Both the position numbers and the translations under genes were made by a program. The notes below the pieces were generated by a model that saw nothing but the letters and a program-made list of their open reading frames with translations, was not told the origin of the DNA and did not search any database. From Planctomycetota bacterium (GTDB lineage: Bacteria > Planctomycetota > Planctomycetia > Pirellulales > Thermoguttaceae): DNA of 8,616 nt. The stretch's first letter is position 1; the number at the start of each line of letters is the position of its first letter. The stretch covers positions 1 to 8,616 of the forward strand of contig DQVB01000015.1 of NCBI GenBank assembly GCA_015661985.1, written 5' to 3'. Positions 1 to 5,092 of this stretch are shown in pieces.

Positions 1-422
1 AGACCCTCGAGGAACTCTGTCGACGCCTGCCAAAGGACCCAGCCGGCTTCGTGGCCCTGGCCCAGCTCTACCTCCAGACAGGCCGCAACCTGGAACGGGC
101 CCTCGACCTGGCCCAACAGGCGGTCAAGTTGGCACCCACAGCCGCGCACTACGTCCTCTTGGCCGGAATCCACCAACGGCGCTCCGATCTGAACGCTGCG
201 ATCGCTGCCCTGGAAAAGGCCCTCCGGCGGGAACCGCACAACATCCAATACCGGCAGATGTACGAACTCCTTAAAGAGGAACAGGAACAGGTACCGCGAC
301 AGGAACAACAAGAACAGGAACAAGACCAACAACAGAAACAACAGGAAGAAGACCAACAACAACAGCAGGAGCAGCAGCAGCAGCAGGAACAACCCGAAGG
401 TCGGACACAGCAGCAGCCTTGA
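1..422 (+). CDS. TPR protein with Gln/Glu-rich C-terminal tail (3' part only)
   Basis: The reading frame is open from the window edge (first full codon at 3) to TGA at 420-422, giving 139 visible residues. The true start lies upstream; the GTG at 51 is an internal Val. Visible residues about 15-48 and 49-82 read as two tetratricopeptide repeats, with the usual small/aromatic/Leu spacing and a Pro at the repeat end (KLAP, RREPHN). TPRs are helical-hairpin scaffolds for protein-protein contacts. From about residue 88 the protein becomes almost entirely Gln and Glu, encoded by CAA/CAG/GAA/GAG runs. That tail is probably disordered or coiled-coil, and the codon runs could expand or contract. The next gene on the same strand encodes an exported VCBS/ASPIC protein, and TPR proteins often sit near such genes. 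About 500 bp separates them, so a shared transcript is not evident. The specific function is unknown. Confidence 0.85.
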   Translation, partial: TLEELCRRLPKDPAGFVALAQLYLQTGRNLERALDLAQQAVKLAPTAAHYVLLAGIHQRRSDLNAAIAALEKALRREPHNIQYRQMYELLKEEQEQVPRQEQQEQEQDQQQKQQEEDQQQQQEQQQQQEQPEGRTQQQP

Positions 423-573
423 GGGGACTGCCCGTAGAGCGAACCGGATCGCGCGGCCAGCGCTTCCCGGCTCAAAACACCCAGGCGTATCGCCGGTTCG
501 ATAACTTTGTGGCTCCGAATCCCGGCGCTGCGCAAAGCTCGCCACCCCTGACGACGGTCGGCCGTAACTCAAC

Positions 574-593
574 GTTCGTAGTACCGTCTTGAG
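574..593 (+). repeat. Dispersed 20-bp intergenic repeat, copy 1
   Basis: The sequence is GTTCGTAGTACCGTCTTGAG. It matches copy 2 at 4486-4505 at 17 of 20 positions, and copy 3 (minus strand, 4643-4662) at 15 of 20. All three copies are in non-coding DNA and all fit GTTnGTnGTnCCnnCTTnAG. A GTGG-initiated hairpin follows 31 nt downstream, as also happens after copy 2. This looks like part of a genome-dispersed intergenic repeat. The role is unknown. Confidence 0.6.
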
Positions 594-622
594 AGAGGTA
601 ACAAAACAAGTTGGTCGGAGCA

Positions 623-678
623 TTGTGGTGCAGCCCTTTCGGCTGCCGGGAACTGCAGGCGAGACGCCCGCGCCACAA
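623..678. repeat. Long imperfect hairpin (GTGG...CCAC type)
   Basis: The left arm (about 623-646) starts TTGTGGTGCAGC. The right arm (about 655-678) ends CCGCGCCACAA. The arms pair at roughly 18 of 24 positions around an 8-nt loop (CGGGAACT). The arms are interrupted by mismatches, and no T-tract follows, so an intrinsic terminator is unlikely. The layout (20-bp motif, gap of about 25-31 nt, then a hairpin opening with GTGG and closing with CAC) is the same as at 4486-4577. Confidence 0.6.
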
Positions 679-726
679 CAGACGAGACGGTCGCGTTACT
701 CTGACACGGCTCCTTGGCCCGCTCCG

Positions 727-759
727 CCGCCTCGAGGCGGTACCCCCGCGCACGCGGGG
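727..759. repeat. Two adjacent perfect GC-rich palindromes
   Basis: CCGCCTCGAGGCGG (727-740) is a perfect 14-bp palindrome. Three bases on, at 744-759, CCCCGCG-CA-CGCGGGG forms a perfect 7-bp stem with a 2-nt loop. They lie 53 bp before the earliest possible start (813) and 167 bp before the preferred start (927) of the VCBS/ASPIC gene. They could be binding sites, or stem-loops in its leader RNA. No U-run follows, so a terminator is not supported. Confidence 0.5.
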
Positions 760-926
760 CCTGCGGCTCATTACCGCGTAAGGCTCGATGACAACCCGAG
801 AACCCAACGAACGTGGAAAACAGCTGGACTTGTATGACATTGCTACTTAACCCTTTCGGCCTCTCCCGGAATTCTGCGCACGGGGCTTCGAGCGGGGTGC
901 TTTGGCGGAGTACGCCCCGCCGCCCC

Positions 927-2615
927 ATGGGGTGGCCAATCGCGACGGCTACACGGCGCGTGGGCGCAGCTCTGACCTCCCTTGTCGCCTTCCTGGCGAT
1001 TCCCGTTTGCGCCCAAACCACCATCCGCCTGACCGACGTTACCGCCGACACAGGCATCACGTTCCGCCACACCGACGGCAGCGGCGGCAATCGCTACATC
1101 GTCGAGTCGGTCAGCGCCGGGTTGGCCCTGTTCGATTACAACGGGGACGAGCTGATCGACATCTATTTTCTCAACGGCGCCCCGCTACGCGGCACCCGCT
1201 CGCAGACCTCACCCCGGAACGCCCTGTATCGAAACGAAGGCCATTGGCGTTTCATTGATGTGACGGACGAAGCGGGGGTAGGCGATACCGGCTTCGGACT
1301 GGGCGTGGCCGTCGGAGACTACGATAACGACGGCGACCTGGACCTGTATGTGAACAATTTCGGCCCCAACGTGCTCTATCGCAACAACGGCGATGGTACC
1401 TTTACCGACGTGACAAACCAGGCGGGGGTGGCCAACGGCCACCGGGTAGGGGCCGGCGTCTGCTTCCTGGACATCGACGCCGACGGGGACCTGGATCTGT
1501 ACGTATCGAACTACGTCAAGTTCTCCTACGAATCCCATCGGCCACACCATTTGATGGGCATTCCCGCCTATCCCAGCCCGTTGAACTACGAGCCAGACCC
1601 GGACACGCTCTACCGCAATAACGGCGATGGCACGTTCACGGATATCAGTGTCGAATCGGGCATCGCCTCTTCGGCCGGCACGGGCATGGGCATCGTGTCG
1701 TTCGACTACGACCAGGACGGCGATACCGACGTGTTCGTCTGCAATGACGTGAACAGCAACTTCCTCTTCCAGAACGACGGCAACGGGCATTTCACCGAGG
1801 TCGCTCTGCTCAGCGGCACGGCGCTCGACCTGGGCGGCATCCCTCATGGGAGCATGGGGAGCGACTGTCGAGACTTCGACAACGACGGCCTCTTGGATCT
1901 GTACGTCACCTCGTACAGCGGCGAACTGGCCACGCTCTACCGCAACCTGGGCGGCGGCTTCTTTGAAGACGCCACGCGCATCACCGGTGCCGGTAGTGGA
2001 ACCTTTCCCCACGTCACCTGGGGCAACGGCTTTGTCGACTTCGACAATGACGGCGACCAGGATCTGTACATTGCCTGTGGCCACATCGATGACAACGTGG
2101 AACTACGGGACGATACGGCATCCTATCTGGCCCGAAACCTCCTCCTGATGAACACCGGCAACGGACGCTTCGTCGATGTCTCCGCTGCAGGAGGCGACGG
2201 ATTGGCCGTCAAACTCTGCAGCCGTGGGACGGCCTTCGACGACCTGGACGGCGACGGTGACATCGACGTGGTCGTGCTCAACTCACGCCGCGAACCGACC
2301 GTTCTACGAAACGACACGGCCACGCACCATCACTGGCTGCACCTGCGGACCCGTGGCACGAAGGCCAATCGCGACGGGATCGGGGCACGGGTCACCCTGG
2401 TGGCCGGCCCGCTCCAACTGGCCGACGAAGTCCACAGCGGCCGGGGTTACCAGAGCCATCACGGCATGCGACTCCACTTCGGCCTGGCCACCCAACAACG
2501 CATCGACCGTCTGGTCATCCGCTGGATCGGCGGCGGTGTGGACGTCTTCGAAGGAGTGGCCGTCGATCAGCTGCTCACCGTCGTCGAAGGCCAAAGCCAC
2601 ACCGCGGGGCCGTAG
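927..2615 (+). CDS. Exported CRTAC1-type FG-GAP/VCBS repeat protein with ASPIC/UnbV domain
   Basis: From ATG 927 the protein is 562 residues. Residues 1-29 form a signal peptide: an n-region with RR, a hydrophobic core GAALTSLVAFLAIPV, and likely cleavage CA|QTT. Seven propeller repeats follow, each with an acidic Dx(D/N)xDG(D)xxD calcium-loop motif. Their approximate positions are 67-84, 129-145, 180-195, 259-274, 316-331, 370-385 and 439-452. The motifs include DYDNDGDLDLYV and DFDNDGDQDLYI. They alternate with LYRNNGDGTFTDVT-like strands. The C-terminal part (about 469-553) has the ASPIC/UnbV signature: NRDGIGARVTL, SGRGYQSHH, LHFGLA and IRWIGG. The family is secreted or cell-surface and thought to be adhesive or structural; no enzyme activity is visible. 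The frame is open further upstream (GTG 813, ATG 834, GTG 897), but those starts put up to 38 extra residues before the signal peptide and lack a clear Shine-Dalgarno. The next gene is convergent and also encodes a VCBS protein. Confidence 0.94.
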   Translation: MGWPIATATRRVGAALTSLVAFLAIPVCAQTTIRLTDVTADTGITFRHTDGSGGNRYIVESVSAGLALFDYNGDELIDIYFLNGAPLRGTRSQTSPRNALYRNEGHWRFIDVTDEAGVGDTGFGLGVAVGDYDNDGDLDLYVNNFGPNVLYRNNGDGTFTDVTNQAGVANGHRVGAGVCFLDIDADGDLDLYVSNYVKFSYESHRPHHLMGIPAYPSPLNYEPDPDTLYRNNGDGTFTDISVESGIASSAGTGMGIVSFDYDQDGDTDVFVCNDVNSNFLFQNDGNGHFTEVALLSGTALDLGGIPHGSMGSDCRDFDNDGLLDLYVTSYSGELATLYRNLGGGFFEDATRITGAGSGTFPHVTWGNGFVDFDNDGDQDLYIACGHIDDNVELRDDTASYLARNLLLMNTGNGRFVDVSAAGGDGLAVKLCSRGTAFDDLDGDGDIDVVVLNSRREPTVLRNDTATHHHWLHLRTRGTKANRDGIGARVTLVAGPLQLADEVHSGRGYQSHHGMRLHFGLATQQRIDRLVIRWIGGGVDVFEGVAVDQLLTVVEGQSHTAGP

Positions 2616-2733
2616 ACGTCGACGCCGCAGAGGTTGAAACGGTCCAACACGCCGGTCGGCTGCGAGCAAACGGCGCCATACGCTGCCTCGGAGCCGTAGG
2701 CCGTTGTTCCTGCGATGGCGCGCCGGGCGCGTG

Positions 2734-4326
2734 TCACTGCCGTCGGTTCCACCAGATGGACAGCCAATGGGGCAGTTGGCGGGTCGATTCCACCGAGTGG
2801 GACCCCACGACGAAATCCAAATCGCCGTCGCCGTCGAAGTCCGCCATCTCCATCGCGGCATGGTAGGGAAAACCCTCCTCCAGCGTGTGGGGAACGAAAC
2901 GGCCACGCTGACGCTGCTCCAGGCAGACGATCGAGGCCAACGGCCCGGACCCGGGGTTCATGAACTGCGCCTGCGGGGCGACCCACACAGAGACCACCAC
3001 GTCCAAGTCGCCGTCCTGGTCCACATCGCCAGCCAAGGCGCGATAGGCCCCGGGCAAGTTGACGAGACGGTGGTAGGCGAACCGGAGGTCACCCAGATTC
3101 TCCAGCCATTGCACGCCGTGGCAGGGCTTCAATCGCCCGTCGTCGAAGCTGTCGCCGTTGGTGTAGAGGATATCCTGATCACCGTCCTGGTCCAGGTCCA
3201 CCAGCTCGATGCCGCTGGAGCCGAACGCCGGGTCCGGTCCGGCCCACAACGTGTAACGGCCGAACTCTCCCCCGCCCCGATTGATGAAGGCTTCAACGCA
3301 TTCGTACTCCTGGCTCACCAGGGCCACAAAATCAACCAACCCGTCGCCGTTCAAATCGTCCGGGCAGAGGTGGATGGTCCCGGGCCGCGCATCCAACTCC
3401 CGCGCCTGGTACCTCGGCCGCTGGCCCGCTCCAGCCACGTTGCGCAGCAAGAGGATGCCCCCGGTCCGATCCGCCCCAAACTCGGCCACCAACAGATCCA
3501 AGGCCCCGTCGCCGTCCGCGTCGACGGGCCGCACGTCGGCCACACGCCCCAAACCGGAGGCCAGCACCGTCGGTTCCGACGGCCCCACCCCTTCAACCCC
3601 TCGCAGCCAGACTACCCGTCCCAGGTCATGGTCGTCCGGATAAAAGCTCCCCAGATCGGCCACCACCAGATCCAGTAGCCCGTCCCCGTCCAGATCACAG
3701 GGCTCGGCGTGCCCCGGCTGGTTCAGCCGTGCCAGCAACCGCCGGCGCCGGGGCCGCACCACGGGGTCGATCACCCCCACCGCCCCCTGCCGCATGTCGC
3801 AGCCCACCAAAACCGGGCCCCTCCCGGCTTCCAAATGCACCCATCGCAGAAACGAAATCCCCGGTGGCAGCTCACCCCATGGGTCGATGGCCAACTTGTC
3901 CACGGCAAACTCGGCGTCCAAAGGCTCCGTGGCCACGCCGGGACGGGGCAAGACCAGCTCGGCCGGAGCCCGCGATTTGAAATACGAAATCGCCCAGCCC
4001 ATGGGCGGAGGATCCAAGTCCTCCCGCCCCGATTTGGCATAGAACTCGTACCCCCGCTCCACACCCTTGCGCCACGTGTCCCGAGGATAATTCTCCGGGT
4101 CCGGCAGGCCGTGACAGTCGCTGCAAAACCGCTCCACACGCCGCTCCATCTCCGGCGACAGCCGACCAGCTGCGGCATGGGCCCGGGCCTGCGCAAGAAG
4201 CCGCTCCCCCTCGACCCGGCGCCCCCACGGCCAGCCCAGCCAGATGGCCACAACCCCGCCGACCACTAGCCCTGCGACCAGTGCCCGGACCAGCACAACG
4301 GCTCGGCGTCGTCCTCCACAACCCAC
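2734..4326 (-). CDS. Membrane-anchored VCBS repeat protein with cytochrome c-like CxxCH motif
   Basis: About 530 residues from GTG at 4326. That start is preferred because GGAG (4333-4336) lies 6 nt before it. A TTG at 4338 would add four residues. The N-terminus has a basic stretch (GGRRRA) and one hydrophobic segment (about residues 10-33), an uncleaved anchor or signal. Residues 68-72 are CSDCH, a haem c attachment motif. PPMGW, about 40 residues on (Met near 109), could supply the distal axial ligand. That makes residues 60-130 a small mono-haem cytochrome-like domain. Six FG-GAP/VCBS calcium-loop repeats follow, at roughly 210-226, 266-284, 323-339, 376-392, 433-449 and 495-511; examples are DLDGDGLLDLVV and DFDGDGDLDFVV. 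They should fold as a propeller outside the cytoplasmic membrane. TGA is at 2734-2736. The gene converges on another VCBS gene with a 118-bp gap. A redox or electron-transfer role is inferred from CxxCH alone; the motif could also be structural. Confidence 0.94.
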   Translation of the reverse strand: MGCGGRRRAVVLVRALVAGLVVGGVVAIWLGWPWGRRVEGERLLAQARAHAAAGRLSPEMERRVERFCSDCHGLPDPENYPRDTWRKGVERGYEFYAKSGREDLDPPPMGWAISYFKSRAPAELVLPRPGVATEPLDAEFAVDKLAIDPWGELPPGISFLRWVHLEAGRGPVLVGCDMRQGAVGVIDPVVRPRRRRLLARLNQPGHAEPCDLDGDGLLDLVVADLGSFYPDDHDLGRVVWLRGVEGVGPSEPTVLASGLGRVADVRPVDADGDGALDLLVAEFGADRTGGILLLRNVAGAGQRPRYQARELDARPGTIHLCPDDLNGDGLVDFVALVSQEYECVEAFINRGGGEFGRYTLWAGPDPAFGSSGIELVDLDQDGDQDILYTNGDSFDDGRLKPCHGVQWLENLGDLRFAYHRLVNLPGAYRALAGDVDQDGDLDVVVSVWVAPQAQFMNPGSGPLASIVCLEQRQRGRFVPHTLEEGFPYHAAMEMADFDGDGDLDFVVGSHSVESTRQLPHWLSIWWNRRQ

Positions 4327-4379
4327 CAGTGGCTCCAATTCTGGACCAAGATATCCTCTGCCCGCCGACCGTCTGTCAT
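4266..4379 (-). CDS. Possible 37-residue leader ORF overlapping the VCBS-cytochrome start
   Basis: ATG at 4379 opens a 37-codon frame ending in TAG at 4266-4268, reading MTDGRRAEDILVQ... It overlaps the first 60 nt of the VCBS-cytochrome gene in another frame. The purine-rich sequence before it (TGGAGGGGGG at 4391-4400, then TGAG) is the strongest Shine-Dalgarno-like stretch upstream of that gene, whose own start is TTG or GTG. It could be a translated leader coupled to the downstream gene, or chance. The peptide is Trp-rich (WSHWW, CW, HW), has no recognisable domain, and its frame overlaps a real gene. I cannot establish that it is expressed. Confidence 0.2.
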   Translation of the reverse strand: MTDGRRAEDILVQNWSHWWVVEDDAEPLCWSGHWSQG

Positions 4380-4485
4380 CTTAACGCTCACCCCCCTCCA
4401 GGTATAGCTCCCACGTCACACGCGCGTCGAAATGGGGCTCGGTTCAGTCTGGCCCCTTTCCGGGTGACAGGCGCCGGAAGCGGTC

Positions 4486-4505
4486 GTTCGTAGTCCCGCC
4501 TTCAG
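4486..4505 (+). repeat. Dispersed 20-bp intergenic repeat, copy 2
   Basis: The sequence is GTTCGTAGTCCCGCCTTCAG. It shares 17 of 20 bases with copy 1 (574-593) and 16 of 20 with the inverted copy 3 (4643-4662). With copy 3 it frames a 177-bp segment as imperfect terminal inverted repeats. I see no target-site duplication at the outer edges. Confidence 0.6.
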
Positions 4506-4596
4506 CCGGGATTATTCACCAGCGGCAGAAGTGGGATAGGCATCTTGCCCGGTCGACAGGCTGGAAGCCTATCGCACGTGTTCATGAATAATCCGG
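4506..4596. repeat. Nested hairpin element
   Basis: The outer arms are CCGGGATTATTCA (4506-4518) and TGAATAATCCGG (4585-4596), which pair fully apart from one bulged G. Inside them GTGGGATAGGC (4531-4541) pairs with GCCTATCGCAC (4567-4577) with one mismatch. The innermost part, ATCTTGCC (4542-4549) against AGGCTGGAA (4558-4566), is partly complementary around an 8-nt loop. This is two concentric stems in 91 bp, consistent with a folded RNA or a cruciform-prone repeat. No coding capacity or T-tract was found. Confidence 0.65.
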
Positions 4597-4598
4597 GG

Positions 4599-4662
4599 CA
4601 GGCGGAACAATCGTCCTCCGTTTGTTGGCGCACCCATTCCGCCTGAAGGTGGTACGACAAAC
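4599..4662. repeat. Second inverted-repeat unit with inverted copy 3 of the 20-bp motif
   Basis: CAGGCGGAA (4599-4607) and TTCCGCCTG (4637-4645) are a perfect 9-bp inverted repeat. Overlapping this, GTTTGTTG (4620-4627) pairs with CGACAAAC (4655-4662), and TTCCGCCT (4637-4644) pairs with AGGTGGTA (4647-4654) around GA. Two mutually exclusive folds are therefore possible. The minus strand of 4643-4662 reads GTTTGTCGTACCACCTTCAG, the third copy of the dispersed 20-bp repeat. The unit abuts the nested hairpin at 4506-4596. Confidence 0.55.
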
Positions 4663-4938
4663 AGAGCAACAGTTGGCTTGGCTTCCAGTTTGTTACCCGC
4701 TTTTGAACCATGCCCGAAATGGCAATCCGTCCGTGCGGGCTGTCTGCCCGGCCGGTATACCCGAAGCTCTTGCCTGGGAGTCAAACCCGGCCGCGCACGC
4801 CCCCGGCCAGCCTGTGCCTGGGGCTCGCACCCCGAGCGAACAGCTCCGCGCAAGCGCCCCGTAAGACTCCGGATCAGCCTGAGAGTAAAACATACCGGCT
4901 TCTTTCCCCGGACCCGTTCGTGGCTCCTTTGAGGAACA

Positions 4939-4968
4939 TTGCGGCAGGGAAGGCCGGCTGGTTAGAAT
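4939..4968 (+). promoter_or_regulatory. Possible housekeeping-sigma promoter for the kinase gene
   Basis: TTGCGG (4939-4944) and TAGAAT (4963-4968) are separated by 18 bp. The -10 matches TATAAT at 5 of 6 positions and the -35 matches TTGACA at only 3 of 6. Initiation near 4975 would leave a leader of about 118 nt before GTG 5093. Planctomycete promoters are poorly defined, so this is only a candidate. Confidence 0.28.
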
Positions 4969-5077
4969 GGAAATACCTCGCCAGGTGCACCACAGTACGA
5001 ACTTGGGGCGGTAGGGAGGTTTTGCTTTTTCTTTGGTTGGTCTTTGGGCAAAGGGGGGTTGAGCGAGGGCACGGTTC

Positions 5078-5083
5078 GGGAGG
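5078..5083 (+). promoter_or_regulatory. Ribosome binding site fixing the kinase start
   Basis: GGGAGG lies 9 nt before GTG 5093, a normal Shine-Dalgarno spacing. It supports this non-ATG start. The next in-frame candidates would cut into the conserved N-terminal module. Confidence 0.6.
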
Positions 5084-5092
5084 GCTCCGCAA

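Larger units (their letters stand above)
423..926. other. Intergenic spacer with hairpin elements
   Basis: This roughly 500-bp stretch has no convincing gene. Short frames here have no domain and appear on both strands at once. In order it holds: an 8-bp inverted repeat CGAACCGG/CCGGTTCG (440-447 and 493-500, 45-nt loop) just after the TPR stop; a 20-bp motif (574-593) that recurs in the 4.5-kb spacer; a long imperfect hairpin (623-678); and two perfect GC palindromes (727-759). The partial motif GACGGTCG..GT.ACTC occurs at 553-570 and 686-702, loosely flanking the hairpin element as an imperfect direct repeat. The last part (813-926) is in frame with the following CDS and may be translated if an upstream start is used. 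Confidence 0.6.
4381..5077. other. Divergent intergenic spacer with nested inverted repeats
   Basis: About 0.7 kb lies between the divergent VCBS-cytochrome and kinase genes. Several short frames exist on both strands, but none has a domain, a credible start or a consistent codon pattern. The 4486-4662 part is a dense set of inverted repeats, listed separately. Further on, GGGGctcgcaCCCC (4820-4833) and GTTCgtggcTCCTttgAGGAAC (4916-4937) are small hairpins. The latter begins GTTCGTGG and may be a decayed copy of the 20-bp repeat. A possible kinase promoter lies at 4939-4968. Confidence 0.55.

Noticed and set aside
491..520. tRNA-like GGTTCGATAACT reminiscent of a T-arm
   Set aside because: No acceptor stem, D-arm or anticodon arm can be placed around it on either strand.
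149..535. Cys-rich minus-strand frame at the TPR gene tail
   Set aside because: The poly-Cys/Ser run is the complement of CAA/CAG/GAA codons in the Gln/Glu tail.
1209..2084. Long antisense frame (291 codons, minus strand) across the ASPIC-VCBS gene
   Set aside because: It mirrors the GAC/GGC-rich calcium-loop codons of the sense gene. It is V/E-rich without a domain, and the sense protein is clear.
2616..2733. Bidirectional terminator between the convergent VCBS genes
   Set aside because: Only weak ACGGC/GCCGT complementarity with a long loop is present, and there is no T-tract on either strand.
2704..3678. Long plus-strand frame (324 codons) opposite the VCBS-cytochrome gene
   Set aside because: It is the complement of repeated D/G codons. 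It has no signal peptide or domain, and the minus-strand product is a clear family member.
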